Shown piece after piece: positions 1 to 13,400 of a stretch of DNA of 64,000 nucleotides (the first letter of the stretch is position 1; the number at the start of each line of letters is the position of its first letter). The translations under genes and the position numbers were made by a program. The notes beneath the pieces are model-generated. The model had not been told where the DNA came from, did no database searches, and was given only the letters and a program-made list of their open reading frames with translations. Origin of the DNA: Ascarosepion bandense (taxonomy: Eukaryota > Mollusca > Cephalopoda > Sepiida > Sepiidae). The stretch covers positions 8,142,001-8,206,000 of the forward strand of contig JBBBDQ010001122.1 of assembly GCA_037127315.1 (NCBI GenBank), written 5' to 3'.

Positions 1-899
1 CTTTCTCATCACTTTCCCCTATGTTACCCTCTAACCACACTTTCTCATCACTTTGCCTTATGTAAGCCCCTAACCACTCTTTCTCATCACTTTCTCCTAT
101 GTAACCCCCTAACCACTCTTTCTCATCACTTTCCCCTATGTAACCCCCTAACCACTCTTTCTCATCACTTTCCCCTATGTAACCCCCCCAACCATTCTTT
201 CTCATCACTTTCCCCTATGTAACAGTCTAACCACTCTTTCTCATCACTTTCCCCTATGTAACCCTCTAACCTTTCTTTCTCATCACTTTCTCCTATGTAA
301 CCCTCTAACCATTCTTTCTCATCACTTTCCCCTATGTAACCCCCTAACCACTCTTTCTCATCACTTTCCCCTGTGTAACCCTCTAACCATTCTTTCTCAT
401 CACTTTCCCCTATGTAACCCTCTAACTATTCTTTCTCATCACTTTCCCCTACGTAACCCTCTAACTATTCTTTCTCATCACTTTCCCCTATGTAGCCCTC
501 TAACCATTCTTTCTCATCACTTTCCCCTCATAACCCTCTAACCATTCTTTCTCATCACTTTCCCCTATGTAACCCTCTAACCATTCTTTCTCATCACTTT
601 CCCCTATGTAACCCTCTAACTATTCTTTCTCATCACTTTCCCCTATGTAACCCTCTAACCATTCTTTCTCATCACTTTCCCCTATGTAACCCTCTAACCA
701 TTCTTTCTCATCACTTTCCCCTATCTAACCCTAACAACTCTTTCTCATCACTTTCCCCAATGTGACCCCCTAACCACTCTTTCTCATCACTCCCCAATGT
801 AACCCTCTAACCACTCTTTCTCATCACTTTCCCCTATGTAACCCTCTAACCATTCTTTCTCATCACTTTCCCCTATGTAACCCTCTAACCATTCTTTTC

Positions 900-1660
900 C
901 TCTCACTTTCCCCTATGTAACCCTCTAGCCATTCTTTCTCATCCTTTCCCCTATGTAACCCTCTAACAACTCTCTCATCACTTCCCCAATGTAACCCCCT
1001 AACCACACTCTTTCTCATCACTTTCCCCTATGTAACCCTCTAACCACTCTTTCTCATCACTTTCCCCTATGTAACCCTCTAACCACTCTTTCTCATCACT
1101 TTCCCCAATGCCAACCTCTAACCTTTCTTCTCATCTTTCCCAATGTGACCCCCAACACTCTTTCTCATCGCTTTCCCCTGTTCTTCTTTCCTCTTTCTGT
1201 CTCGCTTTCCCTGTGTAGCCCTAACCTTTCTTTCTCAGCATACATATATGGCCCTCTGCCTGCTTCTGTCCTTTTTTTTTCTTCAACATCCAGCAATTTC
1301 TATATATGCTTTCCCTATGTAACCTCCAACCATTCTTTCTCTGTCCTTTCTCCCTTTTCAGCAAGTATTTTCTGTCTTTCCCCTGTAACCTCTCTTTCAT
1401 TCTTTGCTGTCTTTCCCCATATAGCCCTCTGTGCTCACTCATCCAAAACATGCCTATGTAACCTCCCTTCATTCTTTCTCTTTCCCCTATATATATATTC
1501 ATTCTTTCTGTCTTCCTATGTAACCCCTTCCTTCTTTCTTTCTCTGTCCTTTCTTCTCTAACCCTCCTTGACTGTTTCTCATCACCCTTTCCCCCTATAT
1601 AAGCCTCTAACCCATTCTTTCTCATCACCCCTATGTAAGCCTCTAACTATTCTTTCTCAT
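900..1660. repeat. Degraded stretch of satellite A
   Basis: Here the 39-bp period breaks down. Units lose or gain bases, and from 1,130 to 1,560 only fragments such as CTATGTAACC and TTCTTTCTC remain. The surrounding sequence is regular. This is either old decayed sequence or poorly corrected consensus; sequence alone cannot separate them. The short open frames here are low complexity. Confidence 0.7.
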
Positions 1661-4600
1661 CACTTTCCCCTATGTAACCCTCTAACCATTCTTTCTCATC
1701 ACTTTCCTCCTTAACCCTCTAACCTTTCTTTCTCAACCACTTTCCCCTATGTAACCCTCTAACCATTCTTTCTCAACACTTTCCCCTATGTAGCCCTCTA
1801 ACCATTCTTTTCATCACTTTCCCTATGTAACCCTCTAACAATTCTTTCTCATCACTTTCCCCTATGTAACCCTCTAACTATTCTTTCTCATCACTTTCCC
1901 CTATGTAACCCTCTAACCTTTCTTTCTCATCACTTTCCTCTATGTAACCCTCTAACCATTCTTTCTCATCACTTTCCCCTATGTAACACTCTAACAATTC
2001 TTTCTCACTCCTTTCCCCTATGCCATCACCTAACCACTCTTTCTCATCACTTTCCCCTATGTAACCCTCTAACTATTCTTTCTCATCACTTTCCCCTATG
2101 TAACCCTCTAACTATTCTTTCTCATCACTTTCCCCTATGTAACCCTCTAACCATTCTTTCTCATCACTTCCCCATATGTAATCCCCTAACCACTCATTCT
2201 TATCACTTTCCCTTATTTAATCCCCTAACCATTCTTTCTCATCACTTTCCCCTATGTAACCCCCTAACCACTCTTTCTCATCACTTTCCCCCATGTAACC
2301 CCCTAACCACTCTTTCTCATCACTTTCCCCTATGTTACCCTCTAACCACACTTTCTCATCACTTTGCCTTATGTAAGCCCCTAACCACTCTTTCTCATCA
2401 CTTTCTCCTATGTAACCCCCTAACCACTCTTTCTCATCACTTTCCCCTATGGAACCCCCTAACCACTCTTTCTCATCACTTTCCCCTATGTAACCCCCCC
2501 AACCATTCTTTCTCATCACTTTCCCCTATGTAACAGTCTAACCACTCTTTCTCATCACTTTCCCCTATGTAACCCTCTAACCATTCTTTCTCATCACTTT
2601 CCCCTATGTAACCCTCTAACCATTCTTTCTCATCACTTTCCCCTATGTAACCCTCTAACCATTCTTTCTCATCACTTTCCCCTATGTAACCCTCTAACCA
2701 TTCTTTCTCATCACTTTCCCCTATGTAACCCTCTAACTATTCTTTCTCATCACTTTCCCCTATGTAACCCTCTAACTATTCTTTCTCATCACTTTCCCCT
2801 ATGTAACCCTCTAACCATTCTTTCTCATCACTTTCCCCTATGTAACCCTCTAACTATTCATTCTCATCACTTTCCCCTATGTAACCCTCTAACCTTTCTT
2901 TCTCATCACTTTCCCCTATGTAACCCTCTAACTATTCTTTCTCATCACTTTCCCCTATGTAACCCTCTAACCTTTCTTTCTCAACACTTTCCCCTATGTA
3001 ACCCTCTAACCATTCTTTCTCATCACTTTCCCCTATGTAACCCTCTAACCATTCTTTCTCATCACTTTCCCCTATGTAACCCTCTAACTATTCTTTCTCA
3101 TCACTTTCCCCTATGTAACCCTCTAACCTTTCTTTCTCATCACTTTCCCCTATGTAACCCTCTAACCATTCTTTCTCATCACTTTCCCCTATGTAACCCT
3201 CTAACCATTCTTTCTCATCACTTTCCCCTATGTAACCCTCTAACCATTCTTTCTCATCACTTTCCCCTATGTAACCCTCTAACCATTCTTTCTCATCACT
3301 TTCCCCTATGTAACCCTCTAACCATTCTTTCTCATCACTTTCCCCTATGTAACCCTCTAACTACTCTTTCTCATCACTTTCCCCTATGTAACCCTCTAAC
3401 CTTTCTTTCTCATCACTTTCCCCTATGTAACCCTCTAACCTTTCTTTCTCATCACTTTCCCCTATGTAACCCTCTAACCATTTTTTCTCATCACTTTCCC
3501 CTATGTAACCCTCTAACCATTCTTTCTCATCACTTTCCCCTATGTAACCCTCTAACCATTCTTTCTCATCACTTTCCCCTATGTAACCCTCTAACCATTC
3601 TTTCTCATCACTTTCCCCTATGTAACCCTCTAACTATTCTTTCTCATCACTTTCCCCTATGTAACCCTCTAACTATTCTTTCTCATCACTTTCCCCTATG
3701 TAACCCTCTAACCATTCTTTCTCATCACTTTCCCCTATGTAACCCTCTAACCACTCTTTCTCATCACTTTCCCCTATGTAACCCTCTAACCATTCTTTCT
3801 CATCACTTTCCCCTATGTAACCCTCTAACCATTCTTTCTCATTACTTTCCCCTATGTAACCCTCTAACCATTCTTTCTCATCACTTTCCCCTATGTAACC
3901 CTCTAACCTTTCTTTCTCATCACTTTCCCCTATGTAACCCTCTAACCATTCTTTCTCATCAGTTTCCCCTATGTAAGCCTCTAACCATTCTTTCTCATCA
4001 CTTTCCCCTATGTAACCCTCTAACCATTCTTTCTCATCACTTTCCCCTATGTAAGCCTCTAACTATTCTTTCTCATCACTTTCCCCTATGTAACCCTCTA
4101 ACCTTTCTTTCTCATCACTTTCCCCTATGTAACCCTCTAACCTTTCTTTCTCAACACTTTCCCCTATGTAACCCTCTAAACTTTCTTTCTCATCGCTTTC
4201 CCCTATGTAACCCTCTAACTATTCTTTCTCATCACTTTCCCCTATGTAACCCTCTAACTATTCTTTCTCATCACTTTCCCCTATGTAACCCTCTAACCTT
4301 TCTTTCTCATCACTTTCCCCTATGTAACCCTCTAACCATTCTTTCTCATCACTTTCCCCTATGTAACCCTCTAACCATTCTTTCTCATCACTTTCCCCTA
4401 TGTAACCCTCTAACCATTCTTTCTCATCACTTTCCCCTATGTAACCCTCTAACCTTTCTTTCTCATCACTTTCCCCTATGTAACCCTCTAACCTTTCTTT
4501 CTCATCACTTTCCCCTATGTAACCCTCTAACCATTCTTTCTCATCACTTTCCCCTATGTAACCCTCTAACCATTCTTTCTCATCACTTTCCCCTATGTAA

Positions 4601-5939
4601 CCCTCTAACTATTCTTTCTCATCACTTTCCCCTACGTAACCCTCTAACCTTTCTTTCTCATCACTTTCCCCTACGTAACCCTCTAACCTTTCTTTCTCAA
4701 CACTTTCCCCTATGTAACCCTCTAACCTTTCTTTCGCATCACTTTCCCCTATGTAACCCTCTAACCACTCTTTCTCATCACTTTCCCCTATGTAACCCTC
4801 TAACCATTCTTTCTCATCACTTTCCCCTATGTAACCCTCTAACCATTCTTTCTCATCACTTTCCCCTATGTAACCCTCTAACCATTCTTTCTCATCACTT
4901 TCCACTATGTAACCCTCTGACCATTCTTTCTCATCACTTTCCCCTATGTAACCCTCTAACCATTCTTTCTCATCACTTTCCCCTATGTAACCCTCTAACC
5001 ACTCTTTCTCATCACTTTCTCCTATGTAACCCCCTAACCACTCTTTCTCATCACTTTCCCCTATGTAACCCCCTAACCACTCTTTCTCATAACTTTCCCC
5101 TATGTAACCCCCTAACCACTCTTTCTCATCTCTTTCCCCTATGTAACCCTCTAACCATTCTTTCTCATCAATTTCCCTTATGTAACCCTCTAACCATTCT
5201 TTCTCATCACTTTCCCCCATGTAACACTCTAACCACTCTTTCTCATCACTTTCCCCTATGTAACCCTCTAACCATTCTTTCTCATCAATTTCCCTTATGT
5301 AACCCTCTAACCATTCTTTCACATCACTTTCCCCCATGTAACACTCTAACCATTCTTTCTCATCAATTTCCCTTATGTAACCCTCTAACCACTCTTTCTC
5401 ATCACTTTCCCCTATGTAACCCTCTAACCATTCTTTCTCATCAATTTCCCTTATGTAACCCTCTAACCATTCTTTCTCATCACTTTCCCCCATGTAACAC
5501 TCTAACCATTCTTTCTCATCACTTTCCCCTATGTAACCCCCTAACCATACTTTCTCATAACTTTCCCCTATGTAACCACCTAACCACTCTTTCTCATCAC
5601 TTTCCCCTATGTAACCCCCTAACCATTCTTTCTCATCACTTTCTCTTATGTAACCCTCTAACCACTCTTTCTCATCACTTTCCTCCATGTAACCCCCTAA
5701 CCACTCTTTCTCATCACTTTCCCCTATGTAACCCCCTAACCACTCTTTCTCATAACTTTCCCCTATGTAACCCCCTAACCACTCTTTCTCATCTCTTTCC
5801 CCTATGTAACCCTCTAACCATTCTTTCTCATCAATTTCCCTTATGTAACCCTCTAACCATTCTTTCTCATCACTTTCCCCCATGTAACACTCTAACCACT
5901 CTTTCTCATCACTTTCCCCTATGTAACCCCCTAACCATT

Positions 5940-8900
5940 CTTTCTCATCACTTTCCCCTATGTACCCCCCCTAACCACTCTTTCTCATCATTCTTTTCCC
6001 TATGTAACCCCGTAAACACACTTTCTCATCGCTTTTCCCTATGTAACCCTCAAATCATTCTTTCACATCACTTTCCCTTATGTAACCCACTAACCGTTCT
6101 TTCTCATCACTTTCCCCTATGTAACCCCCTAACCACTCGTCCCCTCACTTTCCCTATGTAACCACCTAACCCATTCTCTTCTCACTTTCCCCCTGCATAA
6201 CCCCTAACCAATTTCTTTCTCATCACTTTCCACTATGTAACCCCCCAAACATTCTTTCTCATCACTTCCCTGTGTAACCCCCTAACCACTCTTTCCCATC
6301 ACTTTCCCCTATGTACCCCTAACCACTCTTTCTCATCACTTTCCCTATGCCATCACCTAACCATTCTTTCTCATCACTTTCCTTATGTAACCCCCTAACC
6401 ATTCTTTCTCATCACTTTCCCCTATAACACTCTAACCACTCTTTCTCATCACATTCCCCTATGTAACCCCTAACCATTCTTCTCATCACTTTCCTTATGT
6501 AACTCTTAACCATTCTTTCTCATCACTTTCCTCATGTAACCCCCTAACCACTGGTTCTCATCACTTTCCCCTATGTAACCCTCTAACCACTCTTTCCCAT
6601 CATGTCCCCTATGCCATCCACTAACCACTTTCATCACTTTCCCCCATGTAATCCCCCAACCACTCGTTCTCATCACTTTCCCCTATGTAATCCCCTAACC
6701 ACTCTTTCCTATCACGTCCCCCATGCCATCCACTAACCACTCTTTCTCATCACCTTTCCCTTATGTAACCCCCTAACCACTCTTTCTCATCACTTTCACC
6801 AATGTAATCCCTTAACCACTCTTTCTCATCTTTCCCTATGTAAGCCTCTTAACCATTCTTTCATCACTTTCCCTATGTAACCCCCTAACCACTTTTTCAT
6901 CACTTTCTCCTGTAACTCCCTAACCACTCTTTCTCATCACTTTCCCCCATGTAACCCCCTACCCACTCTTTTCTCATCACTTTCCCTTATGGAACCCCCC
7001 TAACCATTCTTTCTCATCACTTTCCCTTATGTAACCCTCTAACCATTCTTTCTCATCACTTTCTCCTATGTAACCCCCTAACCAATTTCTTTTCTCATCA
7101 CTTTCCCTATGCCATCCTCAATCCATTCTTTCTGTCACTTTACTCTCATGTAACCCCCTAACCACTCTTTCTCATCACTTTCCCCATGTAACCCTCTAAC
7201 CATTCTTTCTCATCACTTTCCTCTATGTAACCCCCTAACCACTCTTCTTCATCACTTTCCCCTAAGTGTAACCTCTAACCATTCTTTTCTCATCACTTTC
7301 CCCATATAACACTCTAACTACCTTTTCATCACTTTCCCCTATGTAACCCTCTAACCATTCTTTCTCATCACTTTCCACTATGTAACCTCTAAGCATTCTT
7401 TCTCATCACTTTCCTTATGTGTCTCCCCCTAACCACTTTTTCATCACTTTCCTTATGTAACCCCCTAACCATTCTTTTTCATCACTTTCCTTATGTAACC
7501 CCCTAACCATTCTTTCTCATCACTTTCCCTTATGTAACCCCCTAACCACTCTTTCTCATCACTTTCCCTTATGTAACCCCCTAACCACTTTTCATCACTT
7601 TATGTAACCCTCTAACCATTCTTTCTCATCACTTTCCACTATGTAACCCTCTAACCATTCTTTCTCATCACTTTTCCCTTATGTAACCTCTTAACCACTC
7701 TTTCTCATCACTTTCTGCAACCCTCTAACCACTCTTCATCACTTTCTCCCATGTAACCCCTAACCACTCTTTCTCATCACTTTCCCCTATGTAACCCCCT
7801 AACCACTCTTTCTCAGCAACTTTCCTCATGTAACCCCCTAACCACTCTTTCTCATCTCTTTCCATGTAACCCTCTAACCATTCTTCTCATCAATTTCCTT
7901 GTGTAACCCTCCAACCATTCTTTCATCACTTTCCCCATGTAATACCTCTCTAACCACTCTTTCTCATCACTTTCCCCTATGTAACCCCTAACCATTCTTT
8001 CTCATCACTTTCCCTCATGTACCCCCTTAACCACTCTTTCACCACTTCCTTCTCCCTATGTAACTCCAAAACACACTTTCTCATCGCTTCTTCCTATGTA
8101 ACCTCAAACTGATTCTTTCACATCACTTTCCCATATGTAACCCACTAACCGTTCTTTCTCATCACTTTCCCCTATGTAACCCCCTAACCACTCGTCCCCT
8201 CACTTTCCCCTATGTAACCACCTAACCATTCTTTCTCATCACTTTCCCGTATGTAACCCCCTAACCACTCTTTCTCATCACTTTCCACTATGTAACCCCC
8301 TAAACATTCTTTCTCATCACTTTCCCCTATGTAACCCCCTAACCACTCTTTCCCATCACTTTCCCCTATGTACCCCCCTAACCACTCTTTCTCATCACTT
8401 TCCCCTATGCCATCACCTAACCATTCTTTCTCATCACTTTCCCTTATGTAACCCCCTAACCATTCTTTCTCATCACTTTCCCCTATGTAACACTCTAACC
8501 ACTCTTTCTCATCACTTTCCCCTATGTAACCCCCTAACCATTCTTTCTCATCACTTTCCCTTATGTAACCCCCTAACCATTCTTTCTCATCACTTTCCCC
8601 TATGTAACCCCCTAACCACTGGTTCTCATCACTTTCCCCTATGTAACCCTCTAACCACTCTTTCCCATCACGTCCCCTATGCCATCCACTAACCACTCTT
8701 TCTCATCACTTTCCCCCATGTAATCCCCTAACCACTCGTTCTCATCACTTTCCCCTATGTAATCCCCTAACCACTCTTTCCTATCACGTCCCCTATGCCA
8801 TCCACTAACCACTCTTTCTCATCACCTTCCCTTATGTAACCCCCTAACCACTCTTTCTCATCACTTTCACCAATGTAATCCCCTAACCACTCTTTCTCAT

Positions 8901-9500
8901 CTTTCCCCTATGTAAGCCTCTAACCATTCTTTCTCATCACTTTCCCCTATGTAACCCCCTAACCACTCTTTCTCATCACTTTCTCCTATGTAACCCCCTA
9001 ACCACTCTTTCTCATCACTTTCCCCTATGTAACCCCCTACCCACTCTTTCTCATCACTTTCCCCTATGGAACCCCCTAACCACTCTTTCTCATCACTTTC
9101 CCTTATGTAACCCTCTAACCATTCTTTCTCATCACTTTCCCTTATGTTATCCTCTAACCACTCTTTCTCATCACTTTCCCCTATGTAACCCTCTAACCAC
9201 TCTTTCTCATCACTTTCCCCTATGTAACCCTCTAACCTTTCTTTCTCATCACTTTCCCCTATGTAACCCTCTAACCATTCTTTCTCATCACTTTCCCCTA
9301 TGTAACCCTCTAACCTTTCTTTCTCAACACTTTCCCCTATGTAACCCTCTAACCTTTCTTTCTCATCACTTTCCCCTATGTAACCCTCTAAATATTCTTT
9401 CTCATCACTTTCCCCATGTAACCCTCTAACCACTCTTTTCTCATCACTTTCCCCTATGTAACCCTCTAACCACTCTTTTCTATCACTTTCCCCCATGTAA
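5940..9500. repeat. Higher-order block of satellite A, adjacent degraded and clean copies
   Basis: A block marked by rare variants (a unit with GTAAACACACTTT, one with ACTCGTCCCCTCACTTT, and CCATCCACTAACC units) begins near 6,000 and again near 8,060. The first copy is full of small indels; the second is almost regular. From 8,184 the second copy matches 21,179 onward with the same unit order and lengths (offset 12,995 bp). This shows multi-kilobase segmental amplification inside the array, not just unit-by-unit slippage. Confidence 0.75.
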
Positions 9501-12500
9501 CCCCCCTAACCACTCTTTCTCATCACTTACCCCCCTATGTAACCCCCTAACCACTCTTTTCTCATCACTTTCCCCTATGTAACCCCCCCCCCCCCCCCCC
9601 CCAACCACTCTTTCTCATCACTTTCCCTTATGTAACCCTCTAACCATTCTTTCTATCACTTTCCCTTATGTAACCCCTAACCACTCTTTCTCATCACTTT
9701 CCCCTATGTAACTCTCGAACTATCTCTTTCATCACTTTCCCTTATGTAACCCCTAACCACCTTTTCATCACTTTCCCCAACCCCCTAACCATTCTTTCTC
9801 AACACTTTCCCCATGTAACTCCCTAACCACTTTTCATCACTTCTCCCTCATAACCCCTGCCATCTTCCTTTTCCTCATCACTTTCCCTTATGTAACCCTC
9901 TAACCATTCTTTCTCATCACTTTCCCTTATGTAACCCTAACCACTCTTTTCTCATCACTTTCCTCATGTAACCCTAACCACTCTTTTCATCACTTTCCCC
10001 ATGTAACCCCTAACCACTCTTTCTCATCACTTTCCCTTATGTAACCCCCCCCCCCTAACCACTCTTTCTCATCACTTTCCCTTATGTAACCCTCTAACCA
10101 TTCTTTCTCATCACTTTCCACTATGTAACCCTCTAACCATTCTTTCTCATCACTTTCCCTTATGTAACCCCCTAACCACTCTTTCTCATCACTTTCCCCT
10201 ATGTAACCCCCTAACCATTCTTTTCTCATCACTTTCCCTTATGTAACCCCCCCTAACCACTCTTTCTCATCACTTTCCCCTATGTAACCCCCTAACCATT
10301 CTTTCTCATCACTCTTCATGTAACCCCCTAACCACTCTTTTCATCACTTCTCTCATGTAACCCTCAAGCATCTTCTCATCACTTTCCTGTAACCCTCATC
10401 CATTCTTTCTCATCACTTTCCCTTATGTAACCCCCTAAATCCACTCTTTCTCATCACTTTCCTCATGTAACCCTCTAACCATTCTTCTTCTTTCTCATCA
10501 CTTTCCTCTATGTAACCCCCTAACCACTCTTTCTCATCACTTTCCCCTATATAACACTCTAACCATTCTTTCTCATCGCTTTCCACTATGTAACCCTGCT
10601 GATTTTTCATCACTTTCCCTTATGTAACCCTCTAACCATTCTTTCTCATCACTTTCCTTTATGTAACCCCCCCAACCACTCTTTCTCATCACTTTCCCCA
10701 TGTAACCCTCTAACCATTCTTTCTCATCACTTTTCCTTCTATGTAACCCCCTAACAACTCTTTCTCATCACTTTCCCCTATGCAACCCTCTAACCATTCT
10801 TTCTCATCAATTTCCTTATGTTATCTCAACTACCACTCTTTCTCATCACTTTCCTCATGTGTAACCTCTTAACCACACTTTCATCACTTTCCTCATGTAA
10901 CCCTCTAACCATTCTTTCTCATCACTTCTCTCTATGTAACCCCTAACCACTCTTTCTCATCACTTTCCCCTATGTAACCCCCTAATCCACTCTTTCTCAT
11001 CACTTTCCTCTCTCTATGTAACCCCCTAACCACTCTTTCTCATCACTTTCCCCTATGTAACCCCCCCCCCCCCCCCCCCCCCCCCCCTTAACCACTCTTT
11101 CTCATCATCACTTTCCCCTATGTAACCCCCTAACCACTCTTTCTCATCACTTCTTCCTATGTAACCTCTAACCATTCTTTCTCATCACTTCTCATGTTAT
11201 CCTCTAACCACTCTTCTATCACTTTCCATGTAACCCCCTAACCACTCTTTCTCATCACTTTCCCCTATGTAACCCTCTAACCTTTCTTTCATCACTTTCC
11301 CCTATGTAACCCTCTAACCATTCTTTCTCATCACTTTCCCCTATGTAACCCTCTAACCTTTCTTTCTCAACACTCCCTTCCCCTATGTAACCTCTAACCT
11401 TCTTTCTCATCACTTTCCCCTATGTAACTTCAAATATTCTTTCTCATCACTTTTCCCCCTCATGTAACCCTCTAACCACTCTTTCTCATCACTTTCCCCT
11501 ATGTAACCCTCTAACCACTTTCTCATCACTTTCCCTATGTAACCCCCTAACCACTCTTTCTCATCACTTACCCCTAAAGGGAACTCTCACCACTCTTTCA
11601 TCACTTTCCCCTCACAACCCCCCCAACCACTCTTTCTCATCACTTTCCCTATGTAACCCCAACCATTCTTTCTCATCACTTTCTCCCTATGTCCCCAACC
11701 ATTCTTTCTCATCACTTTCCCCTATGTGTTCTCTAACCTTTCTTTGTCATCACTTTCCCCTATGTAATCCTCTAACTATTCTTTCTCATCATTTTCCCCT
11801 ATGTAACCCTCTCAACTATTCTTTCTCATCACTTTCCCCTATGTAACCCTCTAACCACTCTTTCTCATCACTTTCCCCTATGTAACCCTCTAACCACTCT
11901 TTTTCTCATCACTTTCCCTATGTAACCTCCTCTAACCATTCTTTCTCATCACTTTCCTCATGTAACCTCAACTCATTCTTCATCACTTTCCCCTATGTAA
12001 CCCTCTAATCCATTCTTTCACTGCCTTCTATAACCCTAACCATTCTTTCTCACTACTTTCCCCTATGTAACCCTCTAACCATTCTTTCTCATCACTTTCT
12101 CAGTGTAACCCTCAACAACTCTTTCTCATCACTTTCCTCAATGTAACCTCCTTTAACCACTCTTCATCACTTTCCCTATGTAACCCCCGAACCACTTTTC
12201 TCATCACTTTCCCCTATGTAATGTCCTAACTAATTTCTCATCACTTTCCCCTATGAATCCCTCTAACCTTTCTTTCTCAACACTTTCCCTATGTAACCCT
12301 CTAACCATTCTTTCTCATCACTTTCCCCTATGTAACTCCCTCTAACCTTTCTTTTTCTCATCACTTTCCCCTATGTAACCTTCTAACCATTCTTTCTCAC
12401 CACTTTCCTCTATGTAACCCTCTAAACTATCTTTTTCCCATCACTTTCCCCTACGTAACCCCTTTAACCATTCTTCGCTCACTTTCCCTCTATGTAACCC

Positions 12501-13400
12501 TCTAACCTTTCTTTCTCAACACTTTCCCCTATGTAACCCTCTCTCTCTAACCATTCTTTCTCATCACTTTCCTGTAACCCCAACCTTTCTCATCACTTTC
12601 CCCTCATGTAACCCTCTAACCATTCTTTCTCATCACTTTCCCCCTATGTAACCCTCTAACCATTCTTTCTCATCACTTTCCCCTATGTAACTCTCTAACA
12701 TTTCTTTCATCACTTTCCCCTATGAACTTCTTAACCTTTCTTTTCTCAACACTTTCTCTATGTAACCCTCTAACCATTCTTTCCTCATCATTTTCCTCAT
12801 GTAACCCCAACATTTCTTTTCATCACTTTCCCCTATGTAACCTTCTAACCTTTCTTTCTCAACACTTTCCCTATGTAACCCCTCTAACCTTTCTTTCTCA
12901 TCACTTTCCCTATGTAACCCTCTAACTATTCTTTCTCATCACTTTCCCCTATGTAACCCTAACCACTCTTTCTCATCACTTTCCTCATGTAACCCTCTAA
13001 CCACTCTTTCTCATCACTTTCCTCATGTAACCCCCTAACCACTCTTCTCATCACTTACCCCCTATGTAACCCCCTAACCACACTTTCTCATCACTTTCCC
13101 CTATGTAACCCCCCCAACCACTCTTTCTCATCACTTTCCCTATGTAACCCTCTAACCATTCTTTCTCATCACTTTCCCCTATGTAACCCTCTAACCATTC
13201 TTTCTCATCACTTTCCCCATGTAAGCCTCTAACCTTTCTTTCTCATCCACTTTCCCCTATGTAACCCTCTAACTATTCTTTCTCATCACTTTCCCCTATG
13301 TAACCCTCTAACTATTCTTTCTCATCACTTTCCCCATGTAACCCCCTAACCACTCTTTTCTCATCACTTTCCCCTATGCCATCCCCTAACCATTCTTTCT
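9400..13400. repeat. Indel-rich block of satellite A with long C runs
   Basis: Most units carry one or more indels, unlike the clean block at 13,400-16,000. It includes two long homopolymers, C20 at 9,583-9,602 and C27 at 11,061-11,087. A related unit at 15,416-15,423 has only C8. Confidence 0.75.

Noticed and set aside
4609..5883. 424-codon minus-strand frame and similar long frames in satellite A as repeat-protein genes
   Set aside because: Both strands are open because 39 bp equals 13 codons; there is no non-repeat domain, no signal peptide and no conserved start context, and equivalent blocks are frameshifted.
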